A DNA stretch of 64,000 bases from Angiostrongylus vasorum (taxonomy: Eukaryota > Nematoda > Chromadorea > Rhabditida > Metastrongylidae): positions 2,418,001 through 2,482,000 of the forward strand of contig JADANN010000108.1 in the NCBI GenBank assembly GCA_018806985.1, in the 5' to 3' direction. The notes beneath the pieces are model-generated. The model saw only the letters and a list, made by a program, of their open reading frames with translations. It did no database searches and was not told the origin of the DNA. Within the stretch, counting starts at the first letter, position 1; the number at the start of each line of letters is the position of its first letter. Positions 23,136 to 33,138 of this stretch are shown in pieces. The translations under genes were made by a program, and so were the position numbers.

Positions 23136-23579
23136 CCTACATATGTAGTTTTTTATTTGCGGATGCTGAATGGGTTGGCTATTCACAAACAGTTTTATCT
23201 TGTCAATATTTTTGAATATGTAAGAAAATGGGAACATTTGCATGTGAAGGTTTAATTAAAATTTGTAACAGTCAAACATAATTTGTTCCCAAGTGTTCTG
23301 CCATATTTTGATGTTTGCTTCATCCAAGTGATCAAACTGTTATTCTATCATTTTATGAAGTGCTTACGAACGATGTGCATAATTTTGTTAGGTTTTCAAT
23401 TTGTCTCTTTTTGCTTGTTTGGCGTTTTAAATGTGACTAAGTTGTCAGTTGTTTGAATGTTTCTGGTGTTTTCACATGTTTTTGCACATTTAGGAAAAGA
23501 GATTTATGTTTGTATTTCCAACACTTTTCGATAAACGTTGTTATGATAAGACGTATGGGTTGGATAACAAAAAAAAGTA

Positions 23580-23800
23580 AAATAAAATAAAGCTCTCGGC
23601 GTTGGTCAGTCCCTGAGAGATGCTTCATGCACTCGACTTCATTAAGCATCGTTGAAGGCCAGCGCTGCTATCCTCCCAGTACCAATTTGCCGACTCCGGA
23701 GGGATGAAAGGCTTGGTGAGTCACGGGAGCGGTGATCAGTAGGTCCTATGTGTGTGTTGCAGGGCGTCTCCGACCAATGCGCCACATGCGCCCATATAGG
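23580..23800 (-). repeat. F1 repeat, internally shortened
   Basis: Minus-strand copy. The tail AAAGCTCTCGGCGTTG and core CAATTTGCCGACTCCGGAGGG are present, as is a head relic near 23750-23795 (GCGCCACATGCGCCC on the + strand). The usual AGATATGC segment between tail and core is largely missing. Confidence 0.65.
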
Positions 23801-24265
23801 CTGGGTAAGAAAAAAGAATTGCGGGAAATGATGCTTCCATGGAAGACTTTTGTAAGCGTTTCGATTCTGGAGAGCTCCAAGTTAGCCGGTCGCGGTTATG
23901 GAATGGAGTTTCTTCTTGGTCTTTAGTTCTTACTACATGAAGAAATTACTACCAATTATATCTGCGATAGATGTTAGAATAGATGTGACCAGTTTGCCAT
24001 CCACTCTTTCTTTTTTTGAGGAGGAAGAGCGAACAGGTATCACACTTTCGCAAGGGTGAAAACTCCATTAATTACAGATGGGTAGAATTTCTGAACGAAT
24101 GGTATGATGCTCGTGGATGTATAGTTTTGAACTCATCTTGGCTCTCGTTGATTGTAGAGACAACTGGTCCAAGTGTTTAAATGGAAACAGATTATATCTA
24201 TGACTATTTGCTCTTGATTAATGTTCACATTAGTGGTTTCGAAAACCAAGTCGGTAAAGGCAATT

Positions 24266-24602
24266 TTGTCGTTCTCTTTTTTACAGTAATCGCGAGGTTG
24301 TTATTCAGCATACATTTACTTCCCTAACGCATATAACACATACAATACAACGGTAGCCGGTAACGCCTTCAAGGCCGTTTTTTGCCTGCCTTCCACCGAG
24401 GGAGAACATCCGCTCGGAGTCGCATATGGTTATGGGTAGTCGAGTGTGGTTTCTTCCTCGGTGGAAGCCAGGTAAAAAAATGGCTCTGAAGAATACGATA
24501 CTGCCGAAACGTCAGCTACCGTTGTGTCGTATGTGTTATATGCGTAAGGAAGAAAATGTGTGCTGAACAAACAACCTCGCGATTGATGTAGAACGACAGA
24601 TG
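24266..24602. mobile_element. MITE with long imperfect terminal inverted repeats
   Basis: The left arm (TGTCGTTCT..., CAATCGCGAGGTTG-like, ACGCATATAACACATAC, CAACGGTAGC) is repeated inverted at the right end (GCTACCGTTGTG, GTATGTGTTATATGCG, CAACCTCGCGATTG, GAACGACAG). Arms exceed 100 bp. A second inverted block near the centre (TTCCACCGAGG against CCTCGGTGGAA) extends the hairpin. No coding capacity. The sequence CGAAACGTCAGC in the right arm links it to the element at 43.9 kb. Confidence 0.75.
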
Positions 24603-25589
24603 TATAATGTAATGTCGAGGTTAATAGAAAGTCGATCTTGGAAAAACAATTCTCTACAATATTGGTGCTTAAGATTGTTATTTACTTGTTTGTTGATTAC
24701 TTAGTAAGCTGTTTTTCTAATCATTAGCACTTATTCTTACAGCTATATAGTTTCTAAGTGAACCCTAACTTTCCGCTACACTGGCCACCAGTAGAGGTCG
24801 TCACGCATTGTTCTTCACAATGAAACAACCAGTTAACTGTTTTCGTTCCGTAGTTCGGTTTTTCTGTGTGTATTTTCTTAATATTAACTACTTCTCGATC
24901 ATTAAGCTAACACGACGTTGCTACAAAACTTCTATTCCGTTGATGTAGCGGGGCCTTCGCCTTCAGAGCCGGATACCACGGGAGTTTCCATTGTTGTATC
25001 GAGTTAAGTTCTTCTGGTTTGCAATGCCGCTTGAAGCGCTGTCGCATTGCACTGCTTTTCTTAGTAATTTTGCTGCTTTTGTGTTCTGCGTATTCTCGAA
25101 TCCTCACACATATTGGTGTATGGTTTGAAAACATATCAGCTCTTCTGTGTGATGGAAAAGCCTTGTCGAACATGCAACCATAGTGTTGACAACATATGAT
25201 AGTTGATTTCACAATATATATGGAAGATTTGCCCACAGTTTTTTTACATACGCACACTCCATACGATCCTTATTTTTCCGTACTTTTTGGAAATAAAATG
25301 ACAATTAGTTACCGTTCTCGAATCGCTTCTTATATGCTTGGCACACAGCAGACGATGCAGGGTTTTCTGGAGTGTCCAATAATCGCCATATTCACTATAA
25401 TTGGCTAAGTCCTGACGAACATTTTTGCATGCTGTTTCCAACATTTACGCCTTGAGCCACTAGTACTGCTTCTTTTTCTTTAGGTCTTCATTTCCCGCCT
25501 CTACAGAAATGGTGTCAAATGTGACTTTCGAACTCTCGGCTTTGTTAGCACTGAAATAAAAGCAGTACCAATAATAATTGCATAATGAC
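24603..25589. other. No gene recognised
   Basis: A 116-codon minus-strand frame (24907-25257) exists but shows no domain and no convincing splice context; I treat it as unsupported. Confidence 0.4.
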
Positions 25590-25960
25590 AACAATAGCGA
25601 TAATAACATCTTTTCAAAACCCAGCTAAGGATATGTACGATTCCCATGTAGAACACAGCAACCTTGTCTTCGTTCTAGTTTGGGGTTGGCGCGTAGATGG
25701 CGAAGATTCGCCAAACCAACATTGTTGCACAGCTTCTTCCCCCTTTGGATTCGCGTTTTTTCGTAGTTCGAAGGAATCGTTATTCATGGTGAAAGGTGTT
25801 CACGAACACACCATCCTATACCAACCTCCGACTCCTACATTATCGTGTATTCCGTGGAACACTTCTTGTACGGTATCCGTTACATTACTAGGGTTATCAC
25901 TAGACGATTCAGATGCTAGCGTGTATGTGTTGTAATTAAAGAACACTACCTTATTTCCTC
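25590..25960 (-). mobile_element. RTE-type endonuclease fragment (relic)
   Basis: On the minus strand around 25640-25710 one frame reads RIFAIYAPTPN, a stop, then NEDKVAVFYMG. This matches the FAxYAPTxx...EDxVxxFYxDL block of the RTE endonuclease domain seen at 20.1 and 33.3 kb. Upstream (25800-25900) FHGIHDNVGVG may be an earlier part of the same domain. Frame changes show decay. Confidence 0.45.
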
Positions 25961-26929
25961 CACACTTAGGCAGCTTGGAATGGCTGTGAGATAGCAAACT
26001 CTTATTACTTGTTTTGCTGTAACTGGGCCCTTTCGTGGCCAGGAGAATGAGGCTCATAATTCTACAGTGCGATTGATACCCATGAGTAACTTGCTGACCT
26101 TCCAACAATAGGAGGGAACTCCTAACCATTTCTCATGTACTTGCCAAGCACTTAGATGCATTCTGTTGGCAAAAATATCCTTGATATTATACGCGAATAT
26201 ATGGAACGTTAGTGTGAGAGATGGTTTATATCAAATCGACGTAGCACAAATATGGAACCAATCCTCTTGATTCAACTGCATCTTAGAAAGAGGCATTTTG
26301 GCGGCTTTTAGTCCACAAATAGCCAACCTTCTATCACTCATCTGGACACGCACCACACCGATTTACTGCGATTAACCACCGCCTTGAGCCCCTCAGTGAG
26401 GGATGGAGACCGTGACAAGAACGAAGCAATGAACTTGACGTAATGACAGTGGAGGTAATCAATACTATATTCTGTGCAGTTTGTTTAGTTTGTTAAAAGC
26501 ATATCCAATATTAGAAATAGCTCATGAAAGGTGTTCTTTACACCTAGTGATTTGCAAAAAAACTGGCCGAGGTCCTGGTGGTAGACTATTGCTGTCGAAA
26601 AGAATGCGCAGCATGGACACTATGGCCAGTGAGGAGGTGCAGAAATGCCTCCATCTGATCATTAGGATTCGACGCTTAGAGAAATGTCTTTGCCGTGATA
26701 AGTTGATGAGAAGACCATTAAAGGACGTTCTTCAGACTAGCTCAGTGTCTACCAATCATCCGCTCATTAATGGGATGCAGCACAGTTTAGCTTTTCGAAG
26801 TATTTACCAAGTTTTATATCATACTTATTTTACAATATACAGTTTACAATTTACAGTGCACATATATACGACGTATGCACATCTATCCTTTTATTTACTT
26901 GTTTATTTTTATTTTGTACGACCCGTCTT

Positions 26930-27085
26930 CACTTTTACTACACGGATCCGTCTTCTGTGCGGATTAATATTCGATTCATTTCCTTGCATCCATCATCCCC
27001 GAAGGTCATCTAACTTTTACGTGTGCCTTCGGCCGCTGCTTGTCGATTTTCATTAATATCGTAGCATTTTTGCCGCCTTCCAACT
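26930..27085 (-). repeat. F4 repeat, tail fragment
   Basis: Contains the same reversed tail as 21120-21300: CCGTCTTCACTTTTACTACACGG-like start, CATCATCCCCGAAGGTCATC and GGCCGCTGCTTG. Head and core are absent. Confidence 0.5.
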
Positions 27086-27104
27086 GTTTACCGGCTCATC
27101 GTGG

Positions 27105-27465
27105 CTAGGGTGTTCCTGGGTGTCGGACTACGATGTACAGCGGCGAGATTCATCTCCCAGGCGGGGTCTCCCAAGCTGAGAAGAAGTCCGGAGTTTCCAT
27201 TAGGAAGCCCAGGTAAGAGTAAGCCGATACCAGGACCCACCGCCGTCCTGGTATCAAAATAGTCGCATGATGGCAAATCTCACTCTGATCCACAAGGGCT
27301 GTGACTGCCTGTGGTGGTGACGACCTGGGGGGCAGACTTTAGCCAGGCTGACCTCGGAATTCCAGGGAAATATCAGCGGCCAAACCAGCAAAAACTCCGA
27401 AATATGGAGAATATGCTGGGACACGCACAACCAGTAAGGACAGGCCGTCCAATTAAGCAAGTAAA
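27105..27465 (+). repeat. F2 interspersed repeat, long copy
   Basis: Carries all F2 blocks in order: GACTACGATGTACAGCGG, GTCTCCCAAGCTGAG, TACCAGGACCCACCGCCGTC with CTGGTATCAAAA, GATCCACAAGGGCTG, and the end CAGTAAGGACAGGCCGTCC. Confidence 0.75.
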
Positions 27466-27649
27466 TAATAACAGTAACGGATGCAACAATAACATTTTTT
27501 GCAATTATTGGCGAGAACCAAAATTAATGGAGACGAGCTACCGGTGTAGAGGTGTTTTCCGTCATCGAGCAAGTTAGACATTAGGTTTTAAAACCTAATA
27601 CTGTGCTACATCTCCAGTTATTGAGGGACCGCTACCGGCATACACCAGA

Positions 27650-28220
27650 ATCTCTGTAGCTATAACCAACCACCTGTAATGCATAACTTGGATACCTTGT
27701 ACATTTTGCGCGGGATATACTGATGGAAGACGATTTCACCTCTGAAAGATACAATGGATTCCTCAATATATAAGTACTTTCTAGGCCTGTACATTATGCT
27801 GCACTTTCTGTTGATGTGGTCGATTAATGGCCTAACCTTGGACAACATGTTTTTGTCAGTAACACTTCCCATTGTGGGAAAAAAGTGGTGGTTTGTCAAC
27901 TTTCAAATCTCCTCCTCTTTGTAACAGGTGCTGCGGTAGGATGTCACGAAGAGCAAGATTCGCACTCCAATAATCTCTCGAATGTGGTAATTGAACAATA
28001 CCATCTGAAGGCAGAGACGGATGAATCTTCTCATCTAGCCCATATATCCAGATCCTCCTCAACACTGATTAAACAACCACTCTTACTTCTCTGGTAGAAT
28101 TGTAGAAAACTCCACCGGCTCATTGACGTTTCCAATTTTTGCACCTGCTGATTGATCTCTACTTTCAATTCATACATACTGGAAATCCCTTTCAACAAAG
28201 TTACCCCTTCTAACAAGCGT
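27650..28220 (-). pseudogene. piggyBac-type transposase relic (DDE_Tnp_1_7 family)
   Basis: Minus-strand fragments: DYWSANLALRDILPQHLL (about 27950) resembles the piggyBac EYWSxxxLxRxPxFxxxMSR region. It is followed after a frame break by KVRPLIDHINRKC then RKYLYIEESIVSFRGEIVF (27700-27830). The latter corresponds to the family's PLIDxLNxxF...YLSIDESMIPFKGR block. The first catalytic aspartate (in IDES) is replaced by Glu (IEES). The C-terminal half is missing or unrecognisable, and stops separate the pieces. Upstream, 28031-28216 may be its acidic N-terminal part. No terminal repeats were identified. Confidence 0.65.
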
Positions 28221-28547
28221 ATCTCATCACATAACGAACTACGAAAAGAAGTTGAAATAAGAACTATTTGAATCTAGAAGTCTTTTGCCAACAAGGTCCA
28301 AATTCTCTTCGTCGGCCACGATAAAAAATATAGTTCCTTTAGATGAAAGTTTCAATGCCAAGTTGATTTAAAAGTAGAGGACGACATTCTAAGAAAGTTA
28401 CTACTTCTATATGCAGTGATAAAGCAAAGTCTGTTTTGCATGTCTGCCAAGTTACACGCTTCATAATTCCTCTGGTTAGCGGAAATTATAGAGTGTTGCT
28501 ATAAAACAATGCCGGACCTTTTATATTTTATTTATTCATTCATTGCC

Positions 28548-28695
28548 TTTTATTTTCACTGCAGGGTATTACGTGAATTGGAGTCACAATGACTCGGAGT
28601 TTTTTGCAAAACCTGGACCACCGGCCAGATTCGAACCCGCGATTACACTTTCCAAGACTCACATGTTAGCCACTGCACCACTGATGCCCTTGTTC
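28548..28695 (-). repeat. F3 repeat with well-preserved tRNA-like promoter boxes
   Basis: On the minus strand it has the A-box-like GGTGCAGTGGCTAAC followed about 30 bases later by a perfect B-box-like GGTTCGAATC. The F3 body follows (TTTTGCAAAAAACTCCG...ATTGTGACTCC...ATACCC). It is not a tRNA gene: there is no acceptor-stem pairing or terminator, and the body continues past it. Confidence 0.6.
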
Positions 28696-28839
28696 GCACA
28701 TTTTCTCAGCAAGTTCTTTACTCTAAAAAGTTATACATTGTGATTTGGACTACAGCCTCAGGTTCACTGGGTCCACTTTGGGAGTTGACGGTTGATTGCT
28801 AATAGAACTTAGAGTATAAAAAGTGGTTAGGAGGAAATT

Positions 28840-28965
28840 AAAGTTACACCTGACTCCACTCCCGCCCCGAAAAGGTAACCACGGGTTCGAATCTAGCCTG
28901 AGGTCCAATTTTTGCAAATGTCTCAGCATCATTGTTAACCATTATAAAACAGCTGTCTTGTCTTG
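28840..28965 (+). repeat. F3 repeat fragment, + orientation
   Basis: GAAAAGGTAACCACGGGTTCGAATC (split here as GAAAAGGTAACCAC then GGGTTCGAATC) is followed by GAGGTCC...TTTGCAAATGTCTCAGCATC. Head relic plus body; forms a head-facing pair with the copy at 28548. Confidence 0.55.
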
Positions 28966-30200
28966 TTTAGAGCATACAAACTTCAGTTTATGACCAGCAA
29001 CTCCTGCTTTTTGTTTCGAATTGTTATAATGGGTAATCATTATAGTACAGAATGGTTGGGTACAAGAAATACTGAAATACATTCAAAATTTCAAAAACTA
29101 GCTAATAGCTAGCCGACAATGACACCGACTGCTGCAGGTTGGGTTGTTCGGAGGAAAACAAACGATTATCCACAGAAAATCAGTGTCAAAAAACCGTCGT
29201 GCACAAAAGAACGCTGCCGAGTAAGGTTACTTCATTAGAGCGGTGCTTCACTGGGTCCGACCCAATGTGGTCACGAAAACCCTCACTGGAAGAGGGAACA
29301 ACTGTGAGCAATCGACTCGGGATCAATCCGGCTCTGAAAAACGTTAAGGCGCTGAAACGTGAGCCGAACAAAGTTCTTCATTGACCTCTTGTTGGCCTAT
29401 CAATGAAGGAAACACATTTAACAGAAGTAGCAAAGCCCTTTCAAATTATGACAGTCATGCGTTTTGCATGTGAAACGAAGTCAACTATAGCAACGCTATA
29501 ACTCTATATGGAGAAACCAAAGCCTCTTCTATAACTTTATGATGTCCTAGACCTCATAAGTCCTCTAACAGAGAAAAAATTTATGACTTATTTTCTAAAA
29601 ACCACGATTTTTTTGACCCCGGCGAAATCGACGATTGTCGTGAATGTTTTTATGGTTGAATGGCACGTAAGTGGACGTAGTATTTGTTTATTCTAATGAG
29701 TTACAAGCATTTCTTAATGGTCTATGCATTGGCTACACATGATTTGACTTGCGAGGACATGTGACATGTTCGTGGTGTAGAAACTGAATTCTTAATAAAT
29801 CTGAATACTAAATACTAAATACTCTGAAATCTTTCTTACTCATAATTACTCCTGAGTGAAGAAATGAGTTGCGGAGTGAAGCTTAACTTTCAATCGTAGT
29901 CACTCATAAGAAGAGCACCGACATATCGGAGGAATCGATGATTTGACCAAGATGCAGCACAGTTAGAATTCCACCTGCTTACAGGCCAGGTGTTACTAGA
30001 AAAGTGATAGAAAACCCTTCGATTCGCTAAAGTTCTTGTTCTTTTTCAACGCAACCCGTGAACGCTACACTGGTGCAGCAGCCTCTCCACTGTTAAGACC
30101 TCACAACGCAGCTGTCTCGGTGTCTGCAAAAACCATCCAAACAATGTATCATCTGATGATAATAATAACAATAATAACAATATCTACGCAGTTAAATAAT
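28966..30200. other. No gene recognised
   Basis: AT-rich; only chance frames (for example 29139-29384 and its antisense). Confidence 0.45.
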
Positions 30201-30205
30201 AAACC

Positions 30206-30486
30206 TCTCAAAGCTCTCGGCGTTGATCAATCCCAGAGGGATGCGCCATGCATTCGACTTCCATTAAGTATCGTTGGAGGTGATTGAATGCATATCTGGC
30301 CTTTTACAATGACTCGCGGTGGCCTACCGATATATCGAGCCAGTGCTGCTATCCTCCCAGACAAGTCTTGTACCAATTTGCCGACCCCGGAGGGATGGAA
30401 AGCTTGGTGAGCCATGAATGCCGGGATCGATTTCCACTTGTGCGTCGCAGTGGCCCCTCCAACCACTGCGCCACACGCGCCCCAAT
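30206..30486 (-). repeat. F1 tRNA-headed SINE-like repeat, full length
   Basis: Clean minus-strand copy: tail AAAGCTCTCGGCGTTGATC at left, core GTACCAATTTGCCGACCC, head GCGCCACACGCGCCC at the right edge. Confidence 0.8.
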
Positions 30487-31173
30487 TAAGTAATAAGACA
30501 TGGAATCTCTTAAGCCCCATATACTACACCACTAGAATGTCTCTGTAGACGTTGGTGTTAAGATCGCTCATTATAAAGGAAATATTTATCAACAACTTTT
30601 AGGTTCATCAAGAGCACAAGAACGTGTTTTGCACTGCCGTGGCTACCTCGTGAAATGATGTGGTACTTTAAGGATATAAAGGGAAGAATTTGCCAAAAGC
30701 TAAACACAACCTGGAAAGCTGATAATGACCACGTTTTGATTGACGAACTAAGTAATCTGCATATGTACCTCTGTATATGATCGAGTAATTGGGTTAACTA
30801 CCATAAACTCATTAGTGACTCACCTACGTCAGAGCTACGCGGTGAGCACCGTTACCTCAAGATACACGGAGGGCATCATCTTTCTAGCAGGAGTTACTCT
30901 ACTTGTGCTCTCCAAAAAGTAGTATCCACGAGTAGTTTGCCGGAGTCAGCAGTGCTATTATTCCCGTTCTTCAGAACTGTCTTCCTGATGAAATGACGAA
31001 CTTTTTAGCTTTGGAAATCCTGATGATGATAAGCAACTTGATGCAAATCCCATTTCTCAATCATAGAACATCCCACTGCCACAACGAAGCGATAGATCAC
31101 GGACAAGAGAATAAGTACGATACAAAGGCCGACCCGCAACTTTCAGCAGCAGATGTTATGAATCATATGGGAC

Positions 31174-31823
31174 TCATGTTTTCGAAAGTGCACTTCGAAT
31201 GCTGTTAAATTGATTACTTTTCTCATTAACAACATTCTCTTACAGCTGGATATGTACAATATCTGCAATGGGTAAGTAATCAACTAAGTACAAAAAGTAC
31301 GACCTAAAAAATTCGTGAAACAGAAGAAAAAGACGGGAGGGCCGGTTTAGCCAGAAGAAAATCATATGTGACTTACGAAGGATAGTTTTGCTCTGATCAA
31401 CAATTTCTGGACTGGACAAAGATCGATTGCCCTATGAGAGGAAACCCTTTTGGCTTAAAAACTGGAAAAGAAGAAAGAAGAAGAAGAAATTGAAATTGAA
31501 AATTGAAAAAAAGAATGAAAAAACGAAAACGAAAGAAAAGACATTTACTAGAAACGAATCACAATAAGAATAGATTATCACCGAATCTGTTCCTCAAGTC
31601 GAATGTATAGCATTAAATCATGAAAGGAAAGAACATCAAGATAAAGACCAATACAGAGGCAACTGGAAATTGGCATGAGCAGGAATTTGGGGAACTCAAC
31701 CTCATGTTACAATGGAATTTCGAGGCAGTGAATGAAAACGCATGAATGGCAACCGTATATGGAGTGATGTGTACCAGATCATATATGTATATATATATAC
31801 ATATATATATATATGCATAGATT

Positions 31824-31874
<51 letters not shown>

Positions 31875-32478
31875 GTATACATATATAATGACAGAACCCG
31901 ACACAAATGAATGGTCCCGCACGAGGCACACTGTTGAAAAAGTAACTAGTACTTGTTCACCGTAGTCGATGTTTGGCTGGTCACAACCTGAAGTGGGAGG
32001 TTTATAAAGAAAACCTCACAATTAACACCCATAAGCCAATTAAGTGCTTCTTGATTAATAGGGTTTGATGTAGTAAAACCAAAAGTATTCTCATTAATCG
32101 ATGGAAACACATCAGTATTGGCGAACTGTCACATTTGAAAGCGGCTTACCCTCTGATCGGAATCGCTCAGATTCACCATTTTTAATGGGTTCGTAGTGAC
32201 GAAAGTTGGTGACACGGGTGATGGCACCGCCGATTTCGTGCTCCTCGAAATCGGACTGCGTTGCATCCCTGCTACAGAAGATGTAGATACGTATATTTCC
32301 TCTCGATTACGCAATCACCCCAATAGCTTCTTGCGTTGTTCTTGCTTACCGATGAACAATGGGCGATTTCGCGGTCCCGAGTTGAATATTCCTTCGATTT
32401 CGCCCGTCCAATTGAAAACTCAGCCACGCTCTCACCTCGTTCACGTTCTTCGAGACCAGAACGATGATGAAATTGCCT
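31174..32478 (-). CDS. Candidate gene with very small exons, 5' end not found
   Basis: Minus-strand exons in transcript order: 32350-32478 (acceptor TTTTCAG, donor GTAAGC), 32150-32271 (TCTGTAG, GTAAGC), 31961-31987 (27 bases; ACTTCAG, GTGAAC), 31377-31406 (30 bases; AGTCCAG, GTAAGT). Possibly 31247-31265 (TTGCAG, GTAAGA) and 31174-31201 (AACAG, ending TGA) follow. The spare bases at each junction add up correctly, giving one continuous frame. It includes IIVLVSKNVNEVRAWL, TQSDFEEHEIGGAITRV, TNFRHYEPIKNGES and CDQPNIDYEIVDQSK. The frame is not the longest open frame locally; it is chosen by splice phase and protein-like composition. The first two exons are the best supported and the last two are weak. 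No domain recognised. It lies 3 kb downstream of the MUA-3-like gene on the same strand. Confidence 0.42.
31440..31525. repeat. Purine-rich low-complexity tract
   Basis: Almost pure A/G on the + strand (repeated GAAGAAGAA and GAAATTGAAA units). Confidence 0.7.
31784..31890. repeat. (TA)n microsatellite
   Basis: About 100 bases of alternating TA with a few CA/GC breaks, inside a candidate intron of the small-exon gene. Confidence 0.9.
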
Positions 32479-33138
32479 CTGAAAAGAAAGTGTCGAGGAC
32501 ACTCAGTAGCTGTACACTTATGAGCAGTACCAAGTAAAAAAACCTAAGAATTGCAAGTAGAAATCTATATTACAGTCTACTGAATATTAAACAAAACAAA
32601 CCCATAAAAAGCGTTCTACTTCACTGCACTCCTTCGGTGGGCAATCTTCATCCGGTTAGTCGCCTCAAACCTACATTGTGCGTCCCAAAGTGGTACATAG
32701 GATTCACGGAAAAAGGTAGAAAAAGCGATCATGTGAGAGAGGCGCAGGTGGATTCATGAGATTGACTACTTTACCCTGCAGCGCCGATTTGGCAAATAAC
32801 ACATCTACTTACGTTGGCATGTTCGTATATGCATGCAGGAATGTATGTAATCGCATATGTTCAAATTGTATCCTTCAAGGATGTGGATAAAGGATTGTAA
32901 CCATATGCCTGTGAGACTTATGAGATACTAAAGAGAGACAGCCAAAATCTCACAGCCATTCACGGTTGTCTTAATTTGGAGGGATTAAATGGCGGTCTCT
33001 AGTTACTACACAGGTATGCTAGCATCTGAATCCTCTGTAGAAACCTGTTCATGCAAGCTAAGACGACTGAATACGGCGTCATCACACTAATAGAGATAAG
33101 AGTCGGTTCATCATATAACGCCGTTTATGATACCGTAA

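Noticed and set aside
24907..25257. 116-codon minus-strand frame
   Set aside because: No domain, no splice support and a short competing frame; likely chance.
28600..28680. tRNA gene on the minus strand
   Set aside because: Boxes are good but the flanks do not pair as an acceptor stem, and the sequence continues as the F3 repeat body.
31004..31064. + strand terminal exon reading FGNPDDDKQLDANPIS
   Set aside because: Good acceptor (TTTTTAG) but no upstream exons on the + strand, and it lies just below the minus-strand gene model.
32590..32700. Minus-strand protein-like piece YVPLWDAQCRFEATNRMKIAH
   Set aside because: Ends quickly in a stop and has no matching splice neighbours; it probably belongs to a repeat.
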